Source: Teichococcus aerophilus
GTDB taxonomy: Bacteria > Pseudomonadota > Alphaproteobacteria > Acetobacterales > Acetobacteraceae
DNA: 64,000 nt
Reading direction: 5' to 3'
NCBI RefSeq assembly: GCF_014490485.1
Contig: NZ_JACTVA010000006.1
Span: 1 to 64,000, forward strand
Made by a program: the position numbers and the translations under genes. Positions 1 to 11,633 of the stretch are shown in pieces (positions within the stretch are counted from its first letter, which is position 1; each line of letters opens with the position of its first letter). The notes beneath the pieces are model-generated. The model saw nothing but the letters and a program-made list of their open reading frames with translations, was not told the DNA's origin and ran no database searches.

Positions 1-335
1 CGCGCAACGCGCTGGCGCTGGGCGTGCCGGGGCTGCGCGTGGTGCAGGCGCGCGCGCCGGATGGGCTGGCGGCGCTGCCGGCGCCGGATGCCGTGTTCAT
101 CGGCGGCGGCTGCGATGCCGCGGTGCTGGACGCCGCCTGGGACGCGCTGAAGCCCGGCGGCCGCCTGGTGGCCAATGCCGTGACGGTGGAGACCGAGGCG
201 CTGCTGCTGGCCAGCCATGCCCGCCTCGGCGCCCGTCTGGCCCGGCTGGGGGTGGAACGGCTGGATGCGGTCGGCACCCGGCACGCTTTCCGGCCGTCGA
301 TGACGGTGACGCAACTGGTGGCGTGCAAGCCGTGA
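1..335 (+). CDS. cobL: Precorrin-6Y C5,15-methyltransferase (decarboxylating), C-terminal part
   Basis: This reading frame is open from the left edge of the window and ends in TGA at 333-335, so only the last part of the protein is present. The visible segment has a Rossmann-type methyltransferase pattern (DAVFIGGGCD, then LKPGGRLVANAV) and the ending RPSMTVTQLVACKP, as in the CbiT-like C-terminal half of CobL. That domain carries out C15 methylation and decarboxylation of the C12 acetate in cobalamin synthesis. The call is supported by cobE and cobM directly downstream on the same strand. The N-terminal CbiE-like half, if fused, lies outside the window. The stop is followed within about 12 bases by the first dispersed terminator-like repeat. 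Confidence 0.85.
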   Translation, partial: RNALALGVPGLRVVQARAPDGLAALPAPDAVFIGGGCDAAVLDAAWDALKPGGRLVANAVTVETEALLLASHARLGARLARLGVERLDAVGTRHAFRPSMTVTQLVACKP

Positions 336-347
336 GCGGGGCGGGAA

Positions 348-778
348 GAAGGCCGGGGGAAGGAATTCCCCCGGGCCCCCATCTTCCGTCTGCGAGTTTG
401 GCGGTTGGGGGCCCTGCGCTGGCAGCGTGGTGGCCATTCGGCGTTTTACGCCAGCCTGGCCAGGTACGGTCGCATGTCGCCGGCTTTGCGCCAGCGTGGC
501 GCACCGGAGACATGCCCGCAGCCAACAGGACTCTTGGACAATATCCAGATGCGGTCGCGTCTGGCCGACTTCACGCCAGCCAAGCCCATTGGAGCCGCAC
601 TCTCCGCCAGCGGACTTCTCGGACAGCTTCTCGCATCAGAACAGCCAGCGCGAAGCTCTCAGCCGCAAGGGAACTCTTATCGCCGGCCTGTGGCCCGGCG
701 TCCGACAGGACGTCATCACCCTCCAAACTCGAAAAAAAGAAAGAAGGGGCCCGGGGAATTCCTTCCCCGGCCTTCCCC
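348..778. repeat. Composite terminator-like repeat, element 1 (facing arms)
   Basis: This fills the 463-base gap between cobL and cobE. The forward arm is 348-405: hairpin sides at 351-361 and 366-377 around a GGAA loop, then CATCTTCC and CTGCGAGTTTGGCG. The inverted arm is 723-778 (CCAAACTCG, an A-rich run, then a CCGGGGAA/TTCCCCGG hairpin). I see no gene between the arms. The forward arm sits about 12 bases after the cobL stop, where a transcription terminator is expected, although its T run is weak. Confidence 0.75.
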
Positions 779-798
779 TTCCACACCCCTTGCCGCGC

Positions 799-1170
799 AT
801 GATCGTCGCCGGAATGGGCTGCCGCCCCGGGGTGGCGCCGGAGGCCGTGCTGGCCTTGCTGAAGCGGGCCGGGCAGGGGCTGCCGGCCTTCACGCACCTG
901 GCCGCACCGGCCTTTCGGGTGGGGGAGACCTCGCTGGCCGAGGCGGCGGCACGGCTTGGCCTGGAGCTGCTGTGGCTGGAGGCCCCGGCGCTGGAGGCGG
1001 TACAGCCGCTCTGCCCCACGCGATCCGCGGCGGCGTTGCGGGCCACCGGATTAGCCTCGGTGGCGGAGGCCTGTGCGCTGGCGGGGGCTGGCATGGGCGC
1101 GTCCCTGCTGTTGCCGCGCATCGATGGGGCTGGCGTGACGTGCGCCGTCGCGGCAGGAAGCAGCGCATGA
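799..1170 (+). CDS. cobE: Cobalamin biosynthesis protein CobE
   Basis: A 123-residue protein starting [12 protein letters not shown]. This matches the short CobE/CbiG C-terminal family (GMGCRxG opening, a central helix-rich part with [16 protein letters not shown]). CobE is needed in the oxygen-dependent cobalamin pathway; its exact chemical role is not settled. The ATG at 799 is preferred because the longer upstream frame only runs through repeat element 1, and the family motif begins at this methionine. The stop overlaps the cobM start as ATGA (1167-1170), implying translational coupling. Confidence 0.85.
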   Translation: MIVAGMGCRPGVAPEAVLALLKRAGQGLPAFTHLAAPAFRVGETSLAEAAARLGLELLWLEAPALEAVQPLCPTRSAAALRATGLASVAEACALAGAGMGASLLLPRIDGAGVTCAVAAGSSA

Positions 1171-2147
1171 CCGTGCACTTCATCGGCGCCGGGCCCGGTG
1201 CCGCCGACCTCATCACCCTGCGGGGGCGGGACCTGCTGGCGGCCTGCCCGGTCTGCCTGTTCGCGGGCTCCCTGGTGCCGCGCGCCCTGCTGGCGCATTG
1301 CCCGCCTGGCGCCCGCATCCTGGACACCGCGCCGCTGGACCTGGATGCGATCGAGGCCGAGTTCCTGCGCGCCCACCAGGCGGGGCAGGACGTGGCGCGG
1401 CTGCATTCCGGCGACCTCTCCGTCTGGTCCGCGATGGGGGAGCAACTGCGGCGGCTGAAGCGCCACGGCATTCCCTACACCGTCACGCCCGGCGTGCCGT
1501 CCTTCGCCGCCGCCGCCGCCGCGCTGGGGCAGGAACTGACGGTGCCGCGCGTGGCGCAGTCCCTGGTGCTGACGCGCATCTCCGGCCGCGCCAGCGCCAT
1601 GCCGGCGGGGGAGGCGCTGGAGGGCTTCGCCGCCACCGGCGCGACGCTGGCCATCCACCTGGCCATCCATGCGCTGGCGGATGTCGTGGCGCGGCTGCTG
1701 CCGTTCTATGGCGCGGGCTGCCCCGTCGCCATCGTCGTGCGCGCCAGCTGGCCGGAGGAGCGCATCCTGCGCGGCACCCTGGCCGACATCGCCGTGAAAC
1801 TGGCTGCCGAGCCAGCGGAGCGCACCGCGCTGATCCTGGTCGGCCCTGGCCTGGATGAGGCAGGCGCGACGGACAGCGCGCTCTACAGCGCCGATTACCG
1901 CCGCAGGTTCCGTGGTGCCGGGCCGGGCACTGGTGCGGTCGATGCCGATGTGGCCGGAGCTAATCCTGCCGTGGCCGATTCTGGCGCGGGCAAGTCCGGT
2001 ACGGGCGCGCCGGACGAAGGCGCCCCTGGCAACGGCGACACCGGAAAGGACGGCCCCGGCGCAGACGGTTCTGGTACAGACGGCTCTGGCATGGCCGGTC
2101 GCGGCCCGGGCCGGGAAGGCCCGGCGAGGGCAGGGGGGCCGGCGTGA
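1167..2147 (+). CDS. cobM: Precorrin-4 C11-methyltransferase with extended low-complexity tail
   Basis: CobM uses S-adenosylmethionine to methylate C11 of precorrin-4. The start [18 protein letters not shown] and LFAGSLVP are typical of the tetrapyrrole methylase family, as is [16 protein letters not shown] further in. The protein is 326 residues, whereas the family is about 250-260. The canonical part ends around residue 249 ([10 protein letters not shown]), followed by 77 residues of Gly/Ala/Asp/Ser-rich sequence. That tail is encoded by 1914-2147, which is also read on the other strand as the tail of cbiD. The gene overlaps cobE by four bases and converges on cbiD. Confidence 0.92.
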   Translation: MTVHFIGAGPGAADLITLRGRDLLAACPVCLFAGSLVPRALLAHCPPGARILDTAPLDLDAIEAEFLRAHQAGQDVARLHSGDLSVWSAMGEQLRRLKRHGIPYTVTPGVPSFAAAAAALGQELTVPRVAQSLVLTRISGRASAMPAGEALEGFAATGATLAIHLAIHALADVVARLLPFYGAGCPVAIVVRASWPEERILRGTLADIAVKLAAEPAERTALILVGPGLDEAGATDSALYSADYRRRFRGAGPGTGAVDADVAGANPAVADSGAGKSGTGAPDEGAPGNGDTGKDGPGADGSGTDGSGMAGRGPGREGPARAGGPA

Positions 2148-3244
2148 CCGATCAGCCCACCATCCCGGTCGAAGATCGCGATATCCAGGGCGATGCCGCT
2201 GCCTTCTACCACGGCGGCGGCCACCTGGCGCGCGCGCTCGGCCACCACGTTTCCCAGCGCCAGCCCGGCGGCGGCGGCATGTGCGAAGGCTTCCGGCGTG
2301 GTGTTGGCGGCGGCGATGCGCGCGGCCACGCCGTCATCCCCGCCCAGCTCCCGCGCCAGGGCGGCCAGCGCCGCCATGTCCACCGTGCCGCGCCGGGAAT
2401 GCAGGTCCAGCCGCCCCTGCGCCAGCTTGGTGAGCTTGGCGATGCCGCCCGCCACGGTGACGCGCGGCACCGGGTGGGCGCGCAGGTATTTCAGCATGCC
2501 GCCGACGAAATCGCCCATGTCGATCAGCGCCTGCTCCGGCAGACCGTGCAGCCGGGCGACAGCGCGTTCGGAGGCATCGCCGGTGGCCCCCGCCACATGC
2601 GCCAGGCCGGTGCCGCGCGCCACGTCCACGCCGCGATGGATGGAGTGAATCCAGGCCGAGCAGGAATAGGGCACCACGATGCCCGTGGTGCCCAGCACGG
2701 ACAGCCCGCCCAGGATGCCCAGGCGCGGGTTCATGGTGCGCTTCGCCAGCGCCTCCCCATCATCGATGCCGATGGTCACCGCCACGTCCGGCACGTGGCC
2801 GGACAGCTCCGCCAGCGCGTCCTGGATCATCTGGCGCGGCGTGGGGTTGATGGCGGGCTCGCCGGGCGGCAGCGGCAGGCCGGGCAGGGTGATGGTGCCC
2901 ACCCCCGGCCCCGCCGCGAAGGTGACGCCGCTGCCCGGGGCGCCGTGCCGCACCCAGGCGCGCACCAGGGCGCCATGCGTCACGTCCGGGTCGTCTCCCG
3001 CATCCTTGACGATGGCGGCCATGGCCTGCCCGGGCGCCAGGGCGCTTTCGGCCAGGGCGAAGGCCGGGCGCTGGCCGCGGGGCAGCAGAATCTCGACGGG
3101 GTCGGGGAATTCGCCGGTCAGCAGCGCGGCCCAGGCGGCCTTGGCGGCGGCGGTGGCACAGGCGCCCGTGGTCCAGCCCGTGCGAAGAGGCTGGCTGGGG
3201 GGCCTGTTCGGTTCTGTCTCGGCCTGCTCCACGCCGCCTGTCAT
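1895..3244 (-). CDS. cbiD: Cobalt-precorrin-5B C1-methyltransferase CbiD
   Basis: CbiD methylates C1 of the precorrin-5 level intermediate. The diagnostic N-terminal motif [15 protein letters not shown] is at residues 23-37, and GDFVGGML and [16 protein letters not shown] follow in order. The protein is 449 residues, longer than the usual roughly 370: a Pro/Ser/Ala-rich tail of about 81 residues (369-449) follows [13 protein letters not shown] and is encoded within 1895-2140, opposite the cobM tail. It is the only minus-strand gene in the cobalamin block and is divergent from cobA, with 11 bases between the starts. No cobF is visible here, so CbiD may fill that step. Confidence 0.9.
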   Translation of the reverse strand: MTGGVEQAETEPNRPPSQPLRTGWTTGACATAAAKAAWAALLTGEFPDPVEILLPRGQRPAFALAESALAPGQAMAAIVKDAGDDPDVTHGALVRAWVRHGAPGSGVTFAAGPGVGTITLPGLPLPPGEPAINPTPRQMIQDALAELSGHVPDVAVTIGIDDGEALAKRTMNPRLGILGGLSVLGTTGIVVPYSCSAWIHSIHRGVDVARGTGLAHVAGATGDASERAVARLHGLPEQALIDMGDFVGGMLKYLRAHPVPRVTVAGGIAKLTKLAQGRLDLHSRRGTVDMAALAALARELGGDDGVAARIAAANTTPEAFAHAAAAGLALGNVVAERARQVAAAVVEGSGIALDIAIFDRDGGLIGHAGPPALAGPSRPGPRPAMPEPSVPEPSAPGPSFPVSPLPGAPSSGAPVPDLPAPESATAGLAPATSASTAPVPGPAPRNLRR

Positions 3245-3255
3245 ACACCCCCGCC

Positions 3256-4083
3256 ATGACCGCCGCCACCGACTCGCTGGCCACCGGCTCCCTGGCCAGC
3301 CAATCCCTCGCCTTGCTCGAGCGCCTGACCGGCGGCCCGGCGCCCCGCCTGCTGCCCGGCCATGTCTGGCTGGCCGGCGCCGGGCCCGGCCACCCCGGGC
3401 AACTGACGCTGGATGCGCTGGCCGCCCTGGCCCAGGCCGATGCCGTGGTGCATGACGATCTGGTCGATGCCCGCATCCTGGCCGCCGCCCCGGCTGGGGC
3501 GGAGCGCCTGTTCGCCGGCAAGCGCGGCGGCCGGCCTTCCTCCGCCCAGGCGGATATCACCGCCCTGCTGATCGCTCTAGCCCGCCAGGGCCGCCGCGTG
3601 GTGCGGCTGAAGGGCGGCGACCCCTATGTGTTCGGCCGTGGCGGCGAGGAAGCCCTGGCCCTGGCCGAGGCCGGCATCCCCTTCCGCGTCATCTCCGGCG
3701 TCACCGCCGGGCTGGCGGGGCTGGCGGCAGCCGGCATTCCCGCCACCATGCGCGGCATCAACCACGCCGTGGTGCTGGCCACCGGCCACGCCGCCTCGGA
3801 CGAGGGCGGGCTGGACTGGGCGGCGCTGGCACGGCTGGGGCAACCCATCGTGCTGTACATGGCGCTGCGCCGCCTGGGGCCGATCGTCGCCGCGCTTCTG
3901 GCGGCAGGCATGGACCCCGCCACCCCCGCCGCCACGGTGGAATCCGGCACGCTGCCAGGGCAGCGCGTGGTGGAAGCCAGCTTGGCCACGCTGGAAAGCC
4001 GCGCGCGGTCGGAAGGCGTCTGCTCCCCCGCCATCGTGGTGATCGGGCAGGTGGTAGCCTTGCGGGAGATGCTGGCGCCATGA
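3256..4083 (+). CDS. cobA: Uroporphyrinogen-III C-methyltransferase
   Basis: This 275-residue enzyme makes precorrin-2 by methylating uroporphyrinogen III at C2 and C7, the entry step to the corrin branch. The motifs are clear: GAGPGHPGQLTLDAL near residue 40, then VVHDDLV, VVRLKGGDPYVFGRGGEEA and PATMRGI. There is no CysG dehydrogenase/ferrochelatase domain, so it is a stand-alone SUMT. It is divergent from cbiD with almost no intergenic space, so its promoter must lie within or upstream of the cbiD 5' end. About 110 bases of unassigned sequence separate its stop from repeat element 2. Confidence 0.93.
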   Translation: MTAATDSLATGSLASQSLALLERLTGGPAPRLLPGHVWLAGAGPGHPGQLTLDALAALAQADAVVHDDLVDARILAAAPAGAERLFAGKRGGRPSSAQADITALLIALARQGRRVVRLKGGDPYVFGRGGEEALALAEAGIPFRVISGVTAGLAGLAAAGIPATMRGINHAVVLATGHAASDEGGLDWAALARLGQPIVLYMALRRLGPIVAALLAAGMDPATPAATVESGTLPGQRVVEASLATLESRARSEGVCSPAIVVIGQVVALREMLAP

Positions 4084-4192
4084 GGGCAGGGTTATTGCCA
4101 GCTGCATGTTCGGCGCCTGGGCAACGTGATGCGGGGGCCGCCCGGCATGATGGGCCGGACATGCGTGGGGGTGCCTTCGGACGTGATGAGCA

Positions 4193-4360
4193 GGAAGGTT
4201 GGGGGAGTGAACTCCCCCAAGCCCCCTCCTTTTTTCTGCGGTGTTTGGCGTGGCCGCAACGCTCAGGGCAGGTGCGAGCGCTGCCCACGCGCGCAGCCAA
4301 ACGAGCAAAAATAAAAGAAGAGGGGTTCCAGGGGAGAATTCATTCTCCCCTGGCCTTCAG
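4193..4360. repeat. Composite terminator-like repeat, element 2
   Basis: The forward arm 4193-4252 has hairpin TTGGGGGAG/CTCCCCCAA, then CCCCCTCCTTTTTT and CTGCGGTGTTTGGCG. The inverted arm 4293-4360 has GCCAAACGAGC, an A-rich run and CCAGGGGAGAAT/ATTCTCCCCTGG. This is the shortest spacing between arms in the window. Both hairpins differ in sequence from the common version but remain paired. The element occupies most of the cobA-cobB gap. Confidence 0.72.
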
Positions 4361-4432
4361 CCGCGCAAAAGCAGGCGCCACGTCGCGAACCATGCAGTCG
4401 CACAGTGGAATGTTCGCAGGAACCCCGCGCCC

Positions 4433-5746
4433 ATGACCGCCCAGCGCGCGCTTATTATCGCCGCCCCGCGCTCCGGCTCCGGCAAGACCACGGTGACGCT
4501 CGCCCTGCTGGCGGCGTTGCGGCGGCGGGGCGTGGCGGTGCGGGCGGCGAAATCCGGCCCCGATTACATCGACCCCGCCTTCCATGCCGCCGCCACCGGG
4601 CATCCCAGCGTCAACCTGGATAGTTGGGCCATGCCGCCCGCCTTGCTGGAGACCTTGGTGGCGGGTGAGGGCCTGAAGGTGATCGAGGCCTCGATGGGCC
4701 TGTTCGACGGCGCGGGCGAAACCGCGGGTCGGCAAGGCAGCGCCGCGGACCTGGCGGCGCGCTTCAGGCTGCCGGTGGTGCTGGTGCTGGATGTCTCCGG
4801 CCATTCGCAATCGGCGGCGGCGGTGGCGCGGGGCTTCGCCACGCATCACCCCGGCGTGCGGGTGGCGGGGGTGGTGCTGAACCAGCTGGCCAGCGAGCGG
4901 CACCGGGCCGGCGCCGCCGGCGCCATGGCGGCGATGGGCATGGCCGTGCTGGGCGCCGTGCCGCGCGATGCCACCATCGCCTTGCCGGAGCGGCATCTGG
5001 GCCTGGTGCAGGCCCGCGAATTGCCGGACCTGCCCGTGCTGCTGGAAAGGCTGGCAAACTTGGCCGAGGCGCATCTGGACCTGGACGCCATCCAGGCCCT
5101 GGCAGCACCGCTGGCGGGTACCGGCGCAGCGGCGGCAGGCACGCCCTCGCCACTGCCGCCACCCGGGCAGCGCGTGGCGCTGGCATCGGACGCCGCCTTC
5201 GGCTTCGTCTATCCCCATGTGCTGGAAGGCTGGCGACGGGCCGGGGCCGAGCTTTTCCCTTTCTCCCCGCTTGAGGATGCGCCACCACCCCCCGGCTGCG
5301 ACGCCTGCTGGCTGCCGGGCGGCTACCCGGAACTGCATGCCGGCCGGCTGGCGGCAGCCACCCATTTCCTCGCCGGGTTGCGCGACTTCCCGGGCCGCAT
5401 CCATGGCGAGTGCGGTGGCTTCATGGTGCTGGGCAAAGGGCTGGTGGATGCCGGCGGTGCCCGCCATGCCATGGCCGGGCTGCTCGGCCATTCCACCAGC
5501 TTCGCGAAGCGGAAGATGAATCTGGGCTACCGCCAGGCGGTGCTGCGGGCGGATGGCGCGCTGGGCGCCGCCGGCACCGTGCTGCGCGGCCATGAATTCC
5601 ACTATGCCAGCGTGACCGACCCCGGAACCGACGCGCCGCTGGCCGACTTGACCGACGCCAACGGCACCGCGCTGCCCCCCGGTGGCGGCCAGCGCGGGCG
5701 GGTGTCGGGCAGCTTCTTCCACGCCATCGCGCGGCAGGATGGTTGA
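4433..5746 (+). CDS. cobB: Cobyrinic acid a,c-diamide synthase
   Basis: A 437-residue ATP-dependent amidotransferase that converts the a and c side-chain carboxylates of (hydrogeno)byrinic acid to amides using glutamine. The N-terminal P-loop APRSGSGKTTVTLAL is at residues 9-23, followed by KSGPDYIDPAFH. The C-terminal class I glutaminase domain has its nucleophile cysteine in IHGECGGFMVLG and a histidine-bearing GHEFHYAS. The ATG at 4433 is chosen because the family motif follows at once and AGGAA lies about ten bases upstream; the longer open frame runs through repeat element 2. It is flanked on both sides by repeat elements, so it is probably its own transcription unit. Confidence 0.93.
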   Translation: MTAQRALIIAAPRSGSGKTTVTLALLAALRRRGVAVRAAKSGPDYIDPAFHAAATGHPSVNLDSWAMPPALLETLVAGEGLKVIEASMGLFDGAGETAGRQGSAADLAARFRLPVVLVLDVSGHSQSAAAVARGFATHHPGVRVAGVVLNQLASERHRAGAAGAMAAMGMAVLGAVPRDATIALPERHLGLVQARELPDLPVLLERLANLAEAHLDLDAIQALAAPLAGTGAAAAGTPSPLPPPGQRVALASDAAFGFVYPHVLEGWRRAGAELFPFSPLEDAPPPPGCDACWLPGGYPELHAGRLAAATHFLAGLRDFPGRIHGECGGFMVLGKGLVDAGGARHAMAGLLGHSTSFAKRKMNLGYRQAVLRADGALGAAGTVLRGHEFHYASVTDPGTDAPLADLTDANGTALPPGGGQRGRVSGSFFHAIARQDG

Positions 5747-5778
5747 AGCCTGGGATGGCTGGGACGACGTTCAGGCGA

Positions 5779-6027
5779 GGAAGGCCGGGGAAGGAATTCC
5801 CCGGACCCCTTCTTTTCTTTTTCGGGTTTCTGGCGAAGAGAATGTTGAGGGGGCTGGTCCGGATTGAAACCCGGCTGGTTCGCGCAGGAGATCGAGGACC
5901 TCCGGCGACCGAGGGTTCAGCCCGCGTGGCCTGTTATTGAAACCATTAAGTCACCCTCATCCTGGAAGCGCCCCGCCAAACTCGAAGAAAAAAGAAGGGG
6001 TCCGGGGAATTCTTTCCCCGGCCTTAC
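5779..6027. repeat. Composite terminator-like repeat, element 3
   Basis: The forward arm 5779-5835 has the consensus hairpin CCGGGGAA-GGAA-TTCCCCGG, then ACCCCTTCTTTTC. The inverted arm is 5974-6027. Between them, 5897-5932 carries the family core motif in reverse orientation (GACCTCCGGCGACC, then GGTTCAGCC). It fills the gap between cobB and cobT. Confidence 0.8.
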
Positions 6028-6090
6028 TTCCCTCCCCGAACTTCCATCGGCCCCGCACGGGCCCATCACGCGAGCAGGACAAGGCAGGCC

Positions 6091-7128
6091 ATGACCAATA
6101 CCCCGATCGGCCTGGACGGCATCCGCGCCCTGTGCGCCGCGCTGCTGCCCGGCGATGACGCGGCGGAGGCTGCCATCGCCGCCCGCCAGGCGCAGCTGAC
6201 CAAGCCGGCCGGCAGTCTCGGGCGGCTGGAGACACTGGTGGGCTGGCTCGGCCGCTGGCAGGGGCGGGAGATTCCGCGGCTGGATACGGTGGCGGTGCTG
6301 GTCTTCGCCGGGAACCACGGCGTGGTGGCGCGCGGGGTCTCGCCGTTTCCGCAGGCGGTGACGGCGCAGATGGTGGAGAACTTCGCCCGGGGCGGTGCGG
6401 CCATCAACCAGTTGGCCGCCGTGGCGGGCGCCACGCTGCGGGTGGTGCCGCTGGAGCTGGATCGCCCCACCGCGGATCTCTGCACCGGCCCCGCCATGAC
6501 CGAGGCGGAGTTCATGGCCGCCTTCAACGCCGGGCACGATGCGGTGGCGCCGGAGCTGGACCTGCTGTGCCTGGGGGAGATGGGCATCGGCAACACCACG
6601 GCCGGCGCCGCCCTGGCCGCCGCGCTGTTCGGTGCCGATGGCGCCGCCAGCCTGGGCGCCTTCTGGGCCGGGCGTGGCACCGGCATCGACGATGCCGGCC
6701 TGCGCCGCAAGCGGGAGGCGATCGACGCCGCCATCGCCTTCCACGGCGCCGCGCTGGGCGACCCGCTGGAAGCCATCCGTCGCCTGGGGGGGCGGGAGAT
6801 GGCGGCCATCCTCGGCGCAACCCTGGCCGCGCGGCGCCACCGCGTGCCGGTGCTGCTGGATGGCTTTGTCTGCACCGCCGCCGCCGCACCGCTGGCGCGG
6901 CTGGCCAAGGGGGGGCTGGACCATGCCCTCATCGCCCATGCCTCGGCCGAGCATGGCCATAAGGCGCTGGCGGGCCGCTTGGGCATGGTGCCGTTGCTGG
7001 ATCTCGGCCTGCGGCTGGGCGAGGCCTCGGGCGCCGCGCTGGCCGTGCCGATCCTGCGCGCCGCACTGGCCTGCCACGCCGGCATGGCCACCTTTGCCGA
7101 GGCCGGCGTCGCGGGGCGGGATGCGTAG
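6091..7128 (+). CDS. cobT: Nicotinate-nucleotide--dimethylbenzimidazole phosphoribosyltransferase
   Basis: A 345-residue enzyme of lower-ligand activation: it transfers phosphoribose from nicotinate mononucleotide to dimethylbenzimidazole to give alpha-ribazole phosphate. Recognised by [41 protein letters not shown] and the C-terminal [12 protein letters not shown], which holds the catalytic glutamate region of the family. The name cobT follows enteric usage; the same protein is called CobU in Pseudomonas denitrificans nomenclature. Its stop overlaps the cobS start by eight bases, so the two are co-translated. Confidence 0.95.
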   Translation: MTNTPIGLDGIRALCAALLPGDDAAEAAIAARQAQLTKPAGSLGRLETLVGWLGRWQGREIPRLDTVAVLVFAGNHGVVARGVSPFPQAVTAQMVENFARGGAAINQLAAVAGATLRVVPLELDRPTADLCTGPAMTEAEFMAAFNAGHDAVAPELDLLCLGEMGIGNTTAGAALAAALFGADGAASLGAFWAGRGTGIDDAGLRRKREAIDAAIAFHGAALGDPLEAIRRLGGREMAAILGATLAARRHRVPVLLDGFVCTAAAAPLARLAKGGLDHALIAHASAEHGHKALAGRLGMVPLLDLGLRLGEASGAALAVPILRAALACHAGMATFAEAGVAGRDA

Positions 7129-7885
7129 CCTGCTGGCGGATGTCGCCGCCGCCCTTGGCCTGCTGACGCGCCTGCCCACCGCCTGGCTGCCGCAGCACCA
7201 GGATGCCGCCGGCTTCGCCGGGGCCGTCTGGGCCTATCCGCTGGTCGGCTTCGGCATCGGCGCCTTTGGCGGCGCCATCCTGGCCGCCGGGCTATGGTTG
7301 GGCCTGCCGCCGCTGCTGGCGGCGCTGTGGTCCCTGGCCGGCACGCTGCTGCTGACCGGCGGCTTCCACGAGGACGGCCTGGCCGATACGGCGGATGGCT
7401 TCGGCGGCGGCCGCGACACCGCCCGCAAGCTGGAGATCATGCGCGACAGCCGCATCGGCAGCTACGGCGTGCTGGCCTTGGTGCTGGCCCTGGGCCTGCG
7501 TGCTACCGCCCTGGCCGCGCTGCCGGCCACCTGGGGCGCCAGCCTTGGGCTGGTGGCCGCCTGCGGCGCTGCGGCGGCGCTCGGGCGGGGCGTCATCCTT
7601 GGCCTGCTGCGCCTCCTGCCGCCGGCGCGGCGGGATGGCATGGCGTCCGGCCTCGGCCAGCCGCGTGGGGTGCCCTTGCTGGCAGGAATGGCGCTTTCCG
7701 TGCTGCCCGCGCTGCTGTTCCTGCCCCCGGCGATGGCACTGCCGGCGGTGCTGCTCGCCGCGCTGGTCCTGCTGGCATTGTCGCGCCTCGCGCGGCGGCA
7801 GATCGGTGGCCATACGGGGGATGTACTGGGGGCCGGCGCGGTAGCGGGGGAATGCGTGGCGCTGACGGTCATGGCGGCGTCCTGA
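7121..7885 (+). CDS. cobS: Adenosylcobinamide-GDP ribazoletransferase (cobalamin synthase)
   Basis: A 254-residue polytopic inner-membrane protein joining adenosylcobinamide-GDP to alpha-ribazole, the last steps of cobalamin assembly. The family signature [18 protein letters not shown], an acidic metal-binding motif, is clear around residues 80-97, followed by [14 protein letters not shown]. The rest is several long hydrophobic segments and ends in a [10 protein letters not shown] motif. The ATG at 7121 lies inside the last codons of cobT in another frame, a tight overlap typical of cobT-cobS pairs. Called CobV in Pseudomonas naming. Confidence 0.93.
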   Translation: MRSLLADVAAALGLLTRLPTAWLPQHQDAAGFAGAVWAYPLVGFGIGAFGGAILAAGLWLGLPPLLAALWSLAGTLLLTGGFHEDGLADTADGFGGGRDTARKLEIMRDSRIGSYGVLALVLALGLRATALAALPATWGASLGLVAACGAAAALGRGVILGLLRLLPPARRDGMASGLGQPRGVPLLAGMALSVLPALLFLPPAMALPAVLLAALVLLALSRLARRQIGGHTGDVLGAGAVAGECVALTVMAAS

Positions 7886-7973
7886 CCCACGGCTGCGCGC
7901 CCCTGTGTCGGGGGATTTCCCGTTGTGTTGCGGTCGGGCTTCGGGGCTTGGAGGTTGGTTCTGCGTGAGTTGA

Positions 7974-8025
7974 GAGGGGCGCTGCCCCTCACAAACTCTC
8001 CCCGCCAAAGGCCTGAGGCCTTTGG
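7974..8025. terminator. Two adjacent hairpins after cobS
   Basis: Two perfect stems lie side by side downstream of cobS: GAGGGGC/GCCCCTC at 7974-7990 with a 3-base loop, and CCAAAGGCC/GGCCTTTGG at 8005-8025 with a 3-base loop. Neither has a clear T run on the plus strand. They occupy the place where a forward repeat arm would be expected, because only the inverted arm is found at this locus. Confidence 0.5.
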
Positions 8026-8217
8026 GAATCCATTTCGGGGATGCCCCAGCGGGAAAGCGGCCGCCTGTTTGTCTGATGGGGAGGCATCCCGCTGCCGCGG
8101 AAGGTCACCTTGTCAGTCGCATAGGGATGTCACGAATATGCTTCTTCCGATCGTCCGCGGATTGCAATGGACGAACGAGATCGGGAGGCGAAGCCAAGAT
8201 GATGCTTCAAGGCAACC

Positions 8218-8352
8218 TGTCCTGAACCGTCGTCGCTGGAGCCATAGCTCCCAGGCGTAACCCCGGCCGGTTCGCAGCGCACCCTCTCCACCCATGCCGC
8301 CCAAAACGCGCAGAAAGAAAAGAAGGGGTCCGGGGAATTCTTTCCCCGGCCT
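8218..8352. repeat. Half element 4: inverted arm plus core remnant
   Basis: The inverted arm at 8296-8352 (CCCAAAACGCGCAGAAAG, then GGTCCGGGGAATTC/CTTTCCCCGGCC) has no recognisable forward partner. A core-like stretch TCCTGAACCGTCGTCGC lies at 8220-8236. The remainder of 7886-8537 holds no gene that I can support. This looks like an element whose forward side has decayed or been replaced. Confidence 0.6.
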
Positions 8353-8537
8353 TCACCACATCTCATCCCCTGGCAGCCCCCAGGCATCAGCATCCCGCCC
8401 GCAGCCGCCCTGGTGGCCCTGCCACACAACCGCCATCGCCGATGATTTACATTGCGTGCAACACGCCCTGGACAGCCGGGGTCCGGGAAGGCCTAGATGC
8501 CGACGGGCCCCTGGGGTCAGATCGGAAGGATAGCGAC

Positions 8538-11006
<2,469 letters not shown>

Positions 11007-11007
11007 G

Positions 11008-11430
11008 CGAAGGCTGGGGGGAAGGAATTCCCCCAGGGCCCCCATCTTTTTCTGCGGGTTTGGCCTTGGGGCGGGCGTTTCGCGGCTGGCCATGGAGGGC
11101 CGCCAGCGCGGAGACGTGATGGCCTGCGGTGGCATCGCGGGCGTCCCGCGGTCGTCATTGGCCTTACGCCGCCGCATGAGCAGCCACGCCGGATGTCCCG
11201 CCACCAGAGACCGTTTCAAAGGCCTGCTGAGGTGGGTGCGGCGGCCCTGTATGAGCCAGCCTTGTCGGCGGCAAGCCGACTGTGTGCGGGCACGCGGAAT
11301 TCGGCCCGCGCCCTCAGCCGGCAGATTTCTAAAACAGTCTCCTAATGCCGTAGGCAGGCTGGCGCCTGCCACCAGCGAGAAAACCGACAGAAAAAAGAAG
11401 GGGGTTCGGGGGAATTCATTCCCCCGACCT
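11008..11430. repeat. Composite terminator-like repeat, element 5
   Basis: The forward arm at 11008-11066 starts two bases after the glgP stop: hairpin CTGGGGGGAA/TTCCCCCAG, then GGGCCCCCATCTTTTTCTGCGGGTTTGGC. The inverted arm at about 11381-11430 has an A-rich run and CGGGGGAAT/ATTCCCCCG. Its outer edge passes directly into the 15-base tandem array. It separates glgP from the convergent Rieske gene. Confidence 0.75.
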
Positions 11431-11605
11431 TTCTGGCCCCGACCTTTCTGGCCCCGACCTTTCTGGCCCCGACCTTTCTGGCCCCGACCTTTCTGGCCCC
11501 GACCTTTCTGGCCCCGACCTTTCTGGCCCCGACCTTTCTGGCCCCGACCTTTCTGGCCCCGACCTTTCTGGCCCCGACCTTTCTGGCCCCGACCTTTCTG
11601 GCCCC
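11426..11605. repeat. Minisatellite, 15-base unit, 12 perfect copies
   Basis: The unit GACCTTTCTGGCCCC is repeated exactly twelve times with no substitution. The first unit coincides with the outer edge of the inverted arm of element 5 (CCCCCGACCTTTC). All three forward frames stay open through it, but nothing suggests it is translated as part of a real gene; the Rieske gene ends 29 bases further on. Perfect identity implies recent or continuing expansion. Confidence 0.97.
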
Positions 11606-11633
11606 GAGCAACTGCCCACGCATCCGCGGGCCA

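Noticed and set aside
336-798. Possible cobalamin riboswitch ahead of cobE, and likewise before cobB and cobT
   Set aside because: I looked for the B12-box type sequence and a long structured leader; only repeat arms are present.
11426-11605. Possible CRISPR array
   Set aside because: The 15-base units are contiguous with no spacers, and there are no cas genes.
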